Positions 46,107-56,841 of a stretch of 64,000 nucleotides of DNA are shown here, piece by piece. How positions within the stretch are numbered: position 1 is the stretch's first letter; each line of letters begins with the position of its first letter. Under the pieces are notes generated by a model. That model saw only the letters and a list, made by a program, of their open reading frames with translations, was not told the DNA's origin and did no database searches. This stretch comes from Straminergon stramineum (taxonomy: Eukaryota; Streptophyta; Bryopsida; Hypnales; Calliergonaceae), in contig OY987268.1 of NCBI GenBank assembly GCA_963920665.1, positions 9,984,501 to 10,048,500 of the forward strand, given 5' to 3'. Both the position numbers and the translations under genes were made by a program.

Positions 46107-46460
46107 TAACCTGCGAACCCAGATCGATCTTGGTGCTATTAATGCTGTTGCGCTTGCCATTCTTGTCACTCACACTGAAAGCGATTCTTCTCATTGTTGC
46201 TGTGCCACCTTCGCTTGCTCACTTACACACTCTGTTCTCCCCCGTCTGGTTATCTAGCGAGGCTGCACTCACGCATCTTCGCTTTGGGGTCGGTAACTAT
46301 CAGCGCTTCTGAACCTCTGCTGTATCATCTCTCTCGTGATTGCGATACTATTCCAGCTTGTAACGTCAATCCGGTTATAGGCGAATTTCACCACTTTATC
46401 TTGTTCTGTCTGGAGGCGCGGCCTGAATCGAAATTCTGTTCCTGCACAAGCTAGTTTTGG
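46107..46460 (+). promoter_or_regulatory. Leader/promoter region, module copy 3
   Basis: It is closest to the copy 1 leader (GATCGATCTTGGTGCTATTA, TCTAGCGAGGCTGCACTCAC, TATCATCTCTCTCGTGATTG). The AAGGTAATG donor of copies 2 and 4 is replaced by CTTGTAACG, so the leader intron may start elsewhere. Confidence 0.45.
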
Positions 46461-46897
46461 GTCACGAAAGAGTTGGCGCCCGAATTGCCCCCATTTTCAA
46501 CAAGAAGCGTTCACCTTTTTATCGTCCACGGGCTCGTTCACGGGCTCGTCCACTCTGCAAATGCAATCCGCGAACGTATTTTTCTAGGCAGTGAATGAGT
46601 GAGATTATTTTGACCATTCCTGGCGGAGTCCACGACTCGCGCATCACTGGGATTTGAATTTGAGCTCCGATTGCCCATTTGCGCTGGAAAAGCAGGGCTG
46701 CATATATAGTTTCGTTCCTCTGTTCCCGCTACATGTGATCGAAGGAGAGGACTCTGTTTTAAAGTTGGCAGAATTTTTTCACTGGGTGTGTCGACTTGTA
46801 TAGTTCCCATTGTTTGATGGCGAATTCATTGTCTTTGTAGGAGGAAACGTTCATCAGAGCACCGAATTGCTCAAAGGAGAGAGTGTCGCGATTCGCA

Positions 46898-47230
46898 ATG
46901 GCGCAGGCGAACGGAGGAGCCGCGGGAGGAGCCGTAGGCGCGAACGGAGCAGTGCCGCAGGTGGATGGAGCGGCAGATGCCGACGGAGCGGTAACGCTCA
47001 TGAACGGCCCAGTACTACCGCACGTGGATGGCGCGCGCGTTTGCGGGGCAGGCCAGGCGGCAGCGCCGGTGGCAGGCCCACTCGTTGCCCCGGTCGCAGT
47101 GGCCCTTTTTCCCCGAGGTCTTGTTCCTGCACGGTTTGATCTGGATGGTGTTCTGCTGGGGCCCTTGCTGACAAAAAGCAACGAGAGCTGCAAAATCCTT
47201 CCCAACATTGCGGATGAAACCTGGCCTTGA
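46898..47230 (+). CDS. Small Ala/Gly/Pro-rich protein, family copy 3 (110 aa)
   Basis: Unknown function and the longest copy. It begins MAQANGGAAGGAVGANGAVP and has extra residues (GGAVGA, and VAGPLVAPVA near residue 60), all codon multiples. The C-terminal block is FPRGLVPARFDLDGVLLG, PLLTKS and NESCKIL, ending ETWP, closest to copy 1. The acceptor TCTTTGTAG ends at 46840 and AATAAA lies at about 47290. The frame upstream of the acceptor is shifted here, supporting the ATG at 46898 and a spliced leader. Two cysteines (residue 48 region and CKIL) are present against one in the others. Confidence 0.6.
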   Translation: MAQANGGAAGGAVGANGAVPQVDGAADADGAVTLMNGPVLPHVDGARVCGAGQAAAPVAGPLVAPVAVALFPRGLVPARFDLDGVLLGPLLTKSNESCKILPNIADETWP

Positions 47231-47990
47231 ACCTCTCTGCACTTCTGCACTGAAGTAAAGCTTTCACTCGAGTTGAAGAAAATAAAAAAATAAACTGGTC
47301 TTGCGAAGAAGAATTTTAGTTGGGTTGGATATTAGTATTTCTATCCCATCTTCTTCTTTGCGCAGAGTGATTTTCCTTGGTTTGGTGTTGAAACTGCATG
47401 GGAGAGTCAATTGCATAAGAAGAAGAGTCCACTGGGGTAGTTGCAAGTTTGTTTGTTTTTTGAAACACATGGACAATAGTTGCAAGTTACAACCCACATG
47501 AACGTGTTGGGCTAGATCCACTAGCCAAAGTTTCTATATCATATTGACTTAGTTTTACAGCCTCTTTTGGATTGGTTTAATATTTTTACCCTATTGTAGA
47601 GGTGTTAGGCAGGATGAAGGTATTTGTGTTTGGACTAAGATGCATGCATAATGCTCAAGAATAATCATGTGGATGTTTTCTTAAATTTCATGCTGACCAG
47701 AGCATATATTCAAAGGTGAAAATTGTCTGTCCACATGGATCACATACATTTGTGCTGTGAGAACTTGGGACTCAAATTGTTCTCATTAAGTGATTTGGCT
47801 TTGCTTTGGAATCTAGTTTTGTCTTCAGATCCTAGATGGATTGCTTGGTGATGAGGAATTCTTGGATCTTGTTTTTCGCAGTGAGTTTAGCTTTCAATTT
47901 TGCCTAAATAAACAAATATACAAGTTTAAATTTGTGCAACTCAGACTTATTTTCAAAGTAATTGACAATGAAAATTCCTTAGAAAATTGT
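47231..47990 (+). other. Conserved 3' region of module copy 3
   Basis: It is collinear with 7906-8560. At about 47775 it keeps the empty TTAA (TCTCATTAAGTG) that is filled in modules 2 and 4. It then passes into block Q. Confidence 0.55.
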
Positions 47991-48254
47991 AACTTGACAC
48001 CAAACCTGCGTTGTGAAAGGTGCCAAAAGTATTGGGATCCCACTAGTTCAAAGAAATTGACAATTATAATAATCTGTCCACAAATTTTTCACTGTTAATT
48101 ACAGTCATCGCCTGAGAATCACAACACAACACTCCGAGCAAGACAGGAGAAATTTATGAAATTTTTGGGGAATTCCATGGTTTCTAGTCAATGATGATAG
48201 AATAATATATGCTAAGATACATTACAAAAAGTATCAGAAAGTGACACCAGAAGC

Positions 48255-48334
48255 TCAAACTTCCTCAGGGTAGCTTTTGATTGTGATGATGCAAAGCCTC
48301 TTCCCCTTTGGTCCAGTGTTAATAAATACCAAAA
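48255..48334 (-). CDS. Possible terminal exon, unknown protein
   Basis: After AAATATTCAG the minus strand reads LVFINTGPKGKRLCIITI, then KSYPEEV and a stop. The block P copy (22252-22330) preserves GPKGKRLC and TIKSY but has lost one base. The basic-hydrophobic pattern looks coding; no family recognised. Confidence 0.4.
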
Positions 48335-48974
48335 CTGAATATTTTGAAAGCTACAATTGTGTTTGACCAAGTCCAACAAGTTTTGGAATTCAAGGACATG
48401 TAGGGACTGTAAACTACGATTGGTGCAGATTCAAGCTAGGAGCCCATTTGGAAATGAATCAATGTCTTGAATATCTACCAAGGCAACATGCATGTGAGGT
48501 AGCATGCCCTATTGTTGCCTCCTTCCTATTTTAGACGTCTAATACAATACCAAAATTCAATCTATGGCATCCTAATTTAGTGAAAATTGTATTGAGGTTT
48601 GCATTATGACCAAAAAAGTGTTGAGTTAGGAAGGAAAGGGTTATAGTTGGGTTGGAAAAGTGATAGTTTATGAAAACAAAGAACACCACCATGTAGTTTC
48701 TACAAATTGCAAAGATTCATTCATTTTTCTACAATCTTAAAGGATGCTTTTTAATTATCATTCTATTACAAAGCAAATTTTGTGATATGTTTTTAAGCAT
48801 CTTCCTTGTAGAAGAGTCAATAATAAGTGAAAGAGAAATTTTCCACGCTCATCCGTTGCAAACACATTCAAAAAAATTTCAAGCAAAAAAGTGGGTCAAA
48901 AATCACAATACTTCATCTAGACTCTAAAATAATTTATAAGGGACTATTTGTCTCCAAATGCATTATGGAATTAA

Positions 48975-49908
48975 CCCCTAAATATATTTGACTATGTTTT
49001 CACCAAAAACGCTCCAAAACTGCCATTTCTAGTACAAGTACCAAATTTTAGAAAAAATACATTTTTGGACACATGTAACCGTGGGATCTTGAGGTATGCT
49101 GGTTTGAGAAGATTTAGAAAAAATTTCAGAAATTTTCAATTTGTAGATTGCAAGATATTAGCATTTAAATTGACAAAAAGACTTTTGGGGGGACTTGGGC
49201 AGTCGCACTTCACAAGGTCAAATCGTTATGAAAAAATGTCCAAAATGGTTGTAACTCTTTGGATCCATTCTTCAAGTCAAGTTGGCTACATGCTAAAAAA
49301 TTTTAGATCACTTGGAATTGTACAACATATAGGAAAAAATTACTAAGTAGAAAAAAGTAGAGAATGATTTAAAATACGAAATTGTTAACAATTTATTTAT
49401 GGAACTGAAAAATGCCAATCCCAATGGTTGTAATGTTGTAATTAACAATCTACACCTGAAGTTTTTTATTATTTTTCAAAAATAACGAAAATTAAGTTAA
49501 ATAAAGGTCTTCAAAGTTTATTTTAGAGTAGAGATTCCATAACTACCCACAATCTACCCACAACTAAAACTCTTCATAACTTTCATCTCATAAATCAAAA
49601 TGGAATGATTCAAATCTTTCCATGTATATAGAAATCTAGAAAACCAATTTCAAATTTTTATTTAAAAAAAATTGATTTTTGAAGAAGTTTTTTTTCTGCC
49701 CGAGTTGCCCGCCAAGCAATGAAATCTACATATCATACAATAACTTTTCAACCATGTATTCAAAAGTGATGAAAATTGTTGGGCCTTCAAGCTACTTCTT
49801 GGGCACATGTTGTTTGAAAATTTCAAAGGAAAAAAATAAAAATTCCATTCATAGTGAGTTGTGGCAAATCACTATGTTGCCAAAAAATCCCATTTGATCC
49901 TTTAGAGG
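48975..49908. mobile_element. TTAA-flanked element with proven empty site
   Basis: The ends are CCCCTAAATATATTTGAC and (reverse) CCTCTAAAGGATCAAATGGG. The host reads GGAATTAA before and TTAATATCAAAACATTC after. Block P reads GGATTAATACCAACACATTC at about 22956. A single TTAA became two, which demonstrates the target duplication. The interior matches 43159-44086 reversed. ORFs 49065-49346 and 49679-49897 are not conserved in frame. Confidence 0.85.
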
Positions 49909-50809
49909 TTAATATCAAAACATTCTCTCAAAGTCAGATGATTGCAAGAAATATTATTTTTGTATTATTTTTGGTCACACCTTGTGTTCTAAAGTACTTT
50001 CAATCATAACTTTAAAAATAATAATTCTAATGCAGTTGAAATTCATAGTGAAGGGTCAACATGTGCATTTAAAACTTAAATCAAGATTTTGTTACATTCT
50101 AAAATGAAAATTAATGGGGGATGTTAATTTCAAAAATATAGCGCACTTGCAATTTTAGGATTTAGAATTACTATTGTCTATTGGGTATCCATATTGAACC
50201 CTAAAGATTTTTTCCTATCTTTTCGCCCAAAACACACCAAAAGTATCAAATTTAGAAAAAAAAAAGACATTATTGGACACATGTAACCATAGGATCTTGT
50301 GTTGCACTAGTTTGAAAAGATGTGGAAAAAAAATCAGAAATTTCCACCGTATAGATATTAGTGTTTCAATTGACAAAAGTCCTTTCTGGGGCCTTCAAAA
50401 AAATGGGTAGTTGTACTTCATAAGCTCACATTTGTATAAAAAAAATGTCAAAAATGGTGGTGCTTCTTTGGATTCATTCTTCAAGGCAAGTTGGCTACAT
50501 GTACTTGAAAAAATTCGGATCATTTGGAATTGTACAACATATTGGGAAAAAATCACAAGTAGAAAGAAATAGAGAATGATTCAAAATACTAAATTGTTAA
50601 GAATTTAGTTATAGAATTGAAAAATGCCAATTCCAATGTTTGTAATGTTGTAATAAACAATCTATATCCTATGATTTTTATGTTTTCTAAAAATATTGAA
50701 AAGTGAGTTAAATAAAGGACTTCAAAGTTTATTTGAGAATAGAGATTCCATAATTATCGACAAACTAAAACTCCTCATTACTTTCATCTCATAAATCAAA
50801 ATGGAATGA

Positions 50810-50860
50810 TGAAAAAAAAATAAAAAAAAATAAAAAAAAATATATATATATATATGCATA
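50810..50860 (+). repeat. A-rich and (TA)n simple repeat
   Basis: Three runs of A9 with T spacers are followed by (AT)8. Confidence 0.9.
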
Positions 50861-51022
50861 TAAATCTTGAAGAATCCATTTAAAATTTTTAATTTTTAAT
50901 AAGTGATTTTTTAAGAATTTCTTTGAGCTACCCAGTCTACCCATTGAACAATGAAAATTACATATCATGCAATAACTTTTTTAACCATGTAGTCAAAACT
51001 CAAAAGTTATGAGAATTGTTGC

Positions 51023-51386
51023 CATGGTTGTTCACCTGAACAACTTGACAACACGACGAACATGACGTCCAACACGTCTAGTAGTCCCCCTTGTTTATCT
51101 AATAAAGACGAATTTAAGGTTGACTTTCAAATAAAGCACTTTCTATTTCCAATCTTGACATATTTGAGTTTCATTTTATTGAAGTGTCTCAATTTAATAA
51201 TCACTTGTTACATTCTAAATTATGGATCATAACTAAAAGTGAGATTTCAAATTGTCTCTACTATTAGGATAAGACCTTATTCAACAAAATTGTCAAGTAT
51301 ACACGACACTTGTCTTGTATGGCACACAATGTGAGACAAGCAACTCGACATCCAAACCCCAAAATGCATTCAACAGAACAACCTTG
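51023..51386. mobile_element. hAT-like MITE, copy 1 (364 bp)
   Basis: It begins CATGGTTGTTC and ends GAACAACCTTG, flanked on both sides by the exact 8-mer ATTGTTGC. CA..TG ends and an 8-bp duplication are typical of hAT elements. The sequence is collinear with the reverse of 53930-54296. ORF 51315-51503 crosses its border and is not a gene. Confidence 0.85.
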
Positions 51387-51939
51387 ATTGTTGCACCTAA
51401 AAGCTATTCCTTCGGCACATGTATGGAAATTTCAAAGAAAACAAATAATTATATTTGCAATGAGTTGCCTAAATTGATATGTTGCCAGAAAAACGTTGTT
51501 TAGTCCTTTAGTTGTTAAGGAATTCGAAGCTGAATGGACTTCTTATAGAGCAACCTCTTTTGTATGAAGGAATTTTTTATAATAGGTAATTTCATGTTCA
51601 ATGAAAGGTCATTATGTGAGCTTCTTTTTGCACCCATTGAAAGTTTGAAACATGGAAAAAAATATTTGGAGGTTCTTTTCGTGAATGACTATCCTCGTTG
51701 ATTTATTACAAGCAAGTGAAGCAATCAATTTCTATTTCATTTTTAAAATGATTATCCTATTCTTTGCAAATTGAAACGTCAAAGTAAATATTTTCTTGAG
51801 AATTTCTTGAAAATATACACTTTTATAGTCCTCCTACTTAAAGAAATATTCTATCCCAAGGAGCAATCTTATTAAAGTGTATGCCTTAGCCATATTATGT
51901 TTTATTTTATTATTGAATTTTTTTCTTATCCAAATTCCT

Positions 51940-52400
51940 AAAGGACTCCAATGTGTCTTGAAACCCAAAATTGTTTCAAAATACTTGTATACAAAGCAAG
52001 GCTAGAGTCTTCATCTATATTTATATTCTAATATATTCAACTATAAGATCTTTTAGTTAATTTGTTCAAGACTAGTACATCCTCCCCAAATTCTAGAGTG
52101 AAAATCCCCACTAATTGCAAGTTCAATGAGTCTAAAATTCAAAAAATATTTTATTCTAGCACGTCTGAAAAGTTAAGTTTTTACTTTTAACATTTTAAGA
52201 GAAAACAAAACTTGTCACCCACTCTCCCATAACTTGTGATTGTTAGTCATTATGTTGGAAAATGGGTTGAGAATACAAGGGAAAAATTGAACCAAGAAAA
52301 AATTTCATTTTCATCTTTTAAAAAATATGAAGTAGATTGTGGTATTGGATAATGAAAAACTAATTAAATTGTTGCCACAAAATCTTGTATATGAAATTGA
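51940..52400 (+). repeat. Dispersed repeat R, copy 5
   Basis: It starts at CCTAAAGGACTCC and follows the 23.7 kb copy. The right end is less clear. Confidence 0.55.
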
Positions 52401-52699
52401 GATCTATTGATCTCAATGGTGAGAATGATTTAGTACACAACAAGTACCCTTTTTGTCTAATCTTTGTAAAAGTTTTGAAAATGAAGTTAAAAAAGGACCT
52501 TATTTGCCCACAAAGATAGATAATACATAGTCCCATGTAACAAAAAGATATAATTCAAATTCAAATATATTGTAGAATGCTAAATTGAGTTTAGAAAATA
52601 TATTTGACAATATGGCCTATGGAATTGAAAATTTTGAAGAGCCCACTATACGCTTTTTGATAATTTGGGCAAACTCTATATTATCTCCAAAATTTGAAA

Positions 52700-53929
52700 G
52701 TTTTGCATGAATTTCTTAGGATGGATGCTACTCATCATAATGACGTGTAAAGCTTTGTTTCACATCATTCTAATAAATATTGCAAAAATTAGAAGTTTTT
52801 TTTGCTTTCAATGTCAAATTGGGCAATAAAACAAACATTCCCAAAAAATAAAAATTATTATTTGGAGATTGTATAGATTGATACCTACTCCAAAAAAATT
52901 GAACCATTCAATTCCGAATTGAGGTAATTGTTATGGAGAGTTTTATTTTGAGGACAATGAAGGTAGAACAAACACGCAAAGTTGTCTTTTGATCTTAATT
53001 TTGAAAATTTTCAAATTCAAATTCAAATATATGAAGTTAACTATTTACTAGAACATTCTCACCACTGTGGACCAAACTTAGTTTTTTGGTAGCATAGTGA
53101 TTTGGGGTAGCTCACTACTAATGGAATTTTTACTTTTTTTCTTTGAAACTTTCACACAACATATGAATGAGGTTTTTCTTTAAGGCCCAACAACTTTCAT
53201 AACTCTTGACTACATGGTTAAAAAATTATTGTGTGATATATAGTTCTTTTTTCAACTAGGGTAGTCTAGGCAAATTAGGAAAAATCATCTTTTTCAAAAA
53301 AAAATTGGAAATTGGTTTTCTAGATTTATATGTACATAGAAAGCTTTGAATTACTCCATTTTGATTAATGAGATGAAAGTTATGAGGGTTTTTAGTTTGT
53401 AGGCACTTACAGATTCTCTAATCTAAAATAATTTTTGAAGTCCTTCATATAACTCAATTTTCAATACTTTTGAAAAAAATAAAAATCATAGGATGTAGAT
53501 TGTTTATTACAACATTGCAATCATTGGGATTGGCAGTTTTCAATTCCATAACTAAATTCTTAACAATTTAATATTTTGAATCATTCTCTACTTCTCTCTG
53601 CTTACAATTTTTTTCCTATATGTTATACAATACCAAATGATTTGAAATTTGCTAAGCATGTAGCCAACTTGACTTGAAGAGTAAATCCAAATAAGTACCA
53701 CCATTTTGGACATTTTTTCATACAAACATGACCTTGTGAGGTGTAAACTATCATATTTTTTGTAGGGCCCAAAAAAAGAATTTTGTTGATTCAACTCTAA
53801 TATATTGCAATCCACATGGTGGAAATTTCTAAATCTTTTTCCACATCTTCTCAAAGGAGCGTAATACAAAATCCTATAGTTAAATGTGTCCAATTTTTTT
53901 TTAAATTTGATATTTGTACCGGCTAGAAA
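52700..53929. other. Decayed TTAA-type element DNA
   Basis: 53090-53930 resembles the interior of 43159-44086 (GGTAGCATAGTGATTTGGGG, AACATTGCAATCATTGGGATTGG). Its left end is eroded. The minus ORF 53588-53980 lies wholly in this repeat and a neighbouring MITE. Confidence 0.45.
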
Positions 53930-54296
53930 CAAGGTTGTTTTGTCGAACACATTTTGGGATTTAGGTGTCAAATTGTTCATCTAACGTCGAGTGTCGTATA
54001 AGACAAGTGTCATGTATACTTGACAATTTTGTCGAATAAGGCCTTATCCTAATAGGAAAGACAATTTGAAATCTCACTTTTAGTTATGATCTATAATTTA
54101 GAATGTAACAAGTGATTATTAAATTGAAATACTTTAATAAAATGAAACTCAAATATGTCGAGATTGAAAATAGAAAGTGCTTAATTTGAAAGTCAACCTT
54201 AAAGTTGACTTTATTAGATGGATGAGGGGGTCTACTAGACATGTTCCAGGACATCGTGTTCGTTATGTTGTCTAGTTGTTTGGGCGAACATCTATG
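53930..54296. mobile_element. hAT-like MITE, copy 2 (367 bp)
   Basis: It begins CAAGGTTGTTTTGTCG and ends GCGAACATCTATG, with the exact 8-mer GCTAGAAA on each side. It is inserted in a TTAA-type element, as is copy 1. Confidence 0.85.
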
Positions 54297-54379
54297 GCTA
54301 GAAATGAAAACTTTGGAGCATTTTGGGTGAAAACATAGTCAAAGGACTTTAAGGGTTGATGATTCTCAATATTTTGTAA

Positions 54380-54800
54380 AATTTATGAGCAAATTAGTTT
54401 TTTCTTTCATTCAATACCACCTTCCAATTTACAATTTTTTAAAAGATGAATATGAAAGATTTTGGTTAAAATCTTTTTCATAAGTTTTTAAACCATTTTC
54501 AAACATATTGACAAATGCAAAAGTTATAGGACATACAAGTTTTTATTCTAAAAATGTTGAAATACAAAACTACACCTTTAGGAAGGGCTAAAAAACCTAC
54601 ATTCAGAAGTATAGGCACATTGAACTTGCAATTGGTGGGGATATATATGCTCTAAAATTTTAGGAAAATGTACTTGAATAAGTCAACCAAAAGATTCGAT
54701 GGATTTGTTAAAAAATAATTATTAATGAAGATTTTGACCTTACTTTGGGGATGAGTATTTTGAAGAAGTTTTGGGTCTCTAAAAACAATGGTCCCTTGCA
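54380..54800 (-). repeat. Dispersed repeat R, copy 6 (reversed)
   Basis: It is collinear with 33460-33880 and occupies the same position left of the module. Confidence 0.6.
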
Positions 54801-54950
54801 AGTTAAAATCCAACCTCATCATTTCTAAGCTTTGAATTTTATCTCACCTACTTACCTACAGAATGTTTTGGTGTAACGAATAATTTGGAATATGTTTTAA
54901 AAGAATGCCAAAAAAATAGATCATCTTCATGATAATGGAACTATTTTTAC

Positions 54951-55044
54951 CTCATAAAGTATTCCATTGATCTGTGATTGCTTTACATGGACAAGCATAG
55001 TTTATTCAAGTTCTTTGAAATGCAATACGGAGTATATAGTATGC
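54951..55044 (-). pseudogene. Gene X exon B remnant, module 4
   Basis: It reads VLHFKELE, stop, TMLVHVKQSQINGILYE before TATGAG|GTAAAA. It is 94 nt, with a 7-nt gain relative to the intact copy. Confidence 0.5.
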
Positions 55045-55224
55045 CTATTGTGACTAATCCGTCAAACTGGGTGTTCGTCAAAGTCATTCGTCTTGCTTAG
55101 GACAGAAATTCATGCCACCATTTTCCAAATGTTTTCCAAATGTTTTCCAAATATATTAACAATTATCCAGCTCACCTTGAGTAGTTTGAAAATTTGGTTT
55201 GAAAATTTGAATGAAATGATAAGT

Positions 55225-55434
55225 AACAAGGGGAAGGGACTTCCGTTGGAACCCTCGAGGTTCCCGGTTCAACTCCCCATGCTGACATTGCTTGCATGGG
55301 GAGGGGGTATTGTTCCTCCACTTGTTCCTGACGAGGATACCCAAGGCCTGTAATTCCCGTAAAAAGCCGGGTTGCCTTGGCTGTTGTGTCGTGTCAGTCC
55401 AACTGCAGCCCTTGAAGGCCGTATGTTAAAAAAA
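55225..55434 (+). mobile_element. SINE-like retroposon (about 210 bp)
   Basis: A direct repeat AATGATAAGT lies at 55215-55224 and 55435-55444. Modules 2 and 3 have AATGAAATAATAAAC here without an insert. The body has a tRNA B-box-like GGTTCAACTCC about 40 bases in, and ends GGCCGTATGTT plus A-run. This fits a tRNA-related SINE. No convincing A box was found. Confidence 0.7.
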
Positions 55435-55453
55435 AATGATAAGTTAAACTTAC

Positions 55454-55560
55454 CTGAACCTGGTGCACCCAGAGCTCATCGAGAATGTCCAAATGTTCAT
55501 TGCGCCAACCATCTGTCTTCAGTTGCAACCTCCTGGTACCGTACTACCGTCTCATTTGAC
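55454..55560 (-). pseudogene. Gene X exon A remnant, module 4
   Basis: CTGCAG-side acceptor and GTTCAG|GTAAGT donor are intact; the frame RYQEVATEDRWLAQ is followed by a stop as in module 2. Confidence 0.5.
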
Positions 55561-55769
55561 CTGCAAATTGAAAAGTCAAAGCGGCCTCATAATCTTCTGC
55601 CCTGCCCTAAACCTCATAACACTCATTCGAAGGTACATGTAGGCATCGGGCCGAATATAAAAAGAGGCACGGACAGAAGGCAAGCGGGGATTCAGGGAAC
55701 CCCCGAATTTAAGAGACCATGCTTGCCTGCTAGGTGCGACAGTCAGGCACTAGCTGCTTCCAGTCACTC

Positions 55770-56170
55770 TCTTTCCTCCCCCGTCCGATCAGACGGAGAT
55801 CGACAGTGGAGGTTCAGTTCAAAGGTGCAGCAACAATACCACTTTGATTCCAATGCCACTCTTTCCTCCCCGTCCGATCAGATGGAGATCGACAGTGGAG
55901 GTTCAGTTCAATGGTGCAGCAGCAATACCACTTTGGTTTCAATGCCGCTTTTTCCTCCCCCGTCCGATCAGATGGAGATCGACAGTGGAGGTTCAGTTCA
56001 ATGGTGCAGCAGCAATACCACTTTGGTTTCAATGCCGCTTTTTCCTCCCCCGTCCGATCAGATGGAGATCGACAGTGGAGGTTCAGCTCAAGGGTAGCCG
56101 CATCAACAACACTTTGGTCCCAATTTCACTCTTTCCTCCCCCGTCCAATGAGGTGGAGATTGGCAGGGGA
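55770..56170 (+). repeat. Minisatellite, 90-bp period, upstream of ORF copy 4
   Basis: CCGTCCGATCAGATGGAGAT, CGACAGTGGAGGTTCAG and GCAATACCACTTTGGTTTC recur at 90-bp steps (55781, 55870, 55960, 56050, 56140). The spacer differs from the 93-bp array in module 2 although both keep the core. ORFs 55372-56097, 55844-56221 and 55911-56372 are produced by the repeat and are not genes. Confidence 0.9.
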
Positions 56171-56209
56171 GCGGGCAGTGGAGATCGACAGTGGCGGTCC
56201 CATGGGCAT

Positions 56210-56370
56210 TTTAGACTATAACTCAGACTCTGTACCTCTCCCTCGTCCCATTTTTCTAGCGAGGCTGCGCTCACACATCTTCGCTCTGGGGCCGGTCAGG
56301 ATCAGCGTCTGTGCTTCTAAACCTTCTCTGTATCATCTCTCTCGTGATTGCGATCCTACCCCAGGAAGGT
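56210..56370 (+). promoter_or_regulatory. Leader/promoter region, module copy 4
   Basis: A TATA-like ACTATAACTCAGAC (about 56213), GAGGCTGCGCTCACACATC and a donor-like AGGAAG|GTAATA (about 56364) match copy 2. Confidence 0.5.
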
Positions 56371-56841
56371 AATACTACTTTATCTCGCACTTTCGCGGCT
56401 TGAAACGAAATTTGCACCTGTACTAGCTAGATTTGGGTCACAAAGAGTTTAGCGCCAGAATCGCTCCCTTTTTAACGATATAGATTTTTTTCTTGTCCAC
56501 TCTGCAAATTGTACTCTGTGAACGTACTTTTCATATAAGCTGTGAATGAGTGGGAACAGTTAATTTTTATCATTGCTCGCGGAGTCCACGACTCGCGTTT
56601 CACTGGGAATTTGAATTTCAGTTCCGAATGTGAACTCCGAATTCTTGCGTTGGAATGCAGGGCTGCACGGATTCGTTCGTCCACTCCCGCTGTGATCGAA
56701 GGAGAAGGCTCTGGTTGAAATGGTTGGCAGATTTTTTTCCTTTGGATATGTTGATTTGTGTAGTTCCCACGGTTTGATGGTGAATTCATTGACTTTGTAG
56801 GGCAGGACGTCGATCAAATCACCGAATTGCGTAACGGCGCA

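Larger units (their letters stand above)
50198..51514. mobile_element. TTAA-type element with nested hAT-like MITE
   Basis: It lies between CCATATTGA and TTAAGGAATTC, where block P has CCATACTAAGGAATTC. The ends are ACCCTAAAG and (reverse) CAACTAAAGGACTAAACAACG. Without the nested 364-bp MITE it is about 0.95 kb. Confidence 0.75.
48000..52700 (+). repeat. Paralogous block Q (direct copy of 21.2-24.6 kb)
   Basis: It is collinear with block P, but two TTAA elements and a nested hAT-like MITE account for most of its extra length. Confidence 0.75.

Noticed and set aside
53588..53980. 130-codon minus ORF
   Set aside because: It lies in TTAA-element DNA and enters a hAT-like MITE. Related elements at 43 and 49 kb do not keep the frame.
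55372..56372. ORFs of 241, 125 and 153 codons
   Set aside because: They are produced by the 90-bp minisatellite plus a retroposon tail, with no conservation in other modules.
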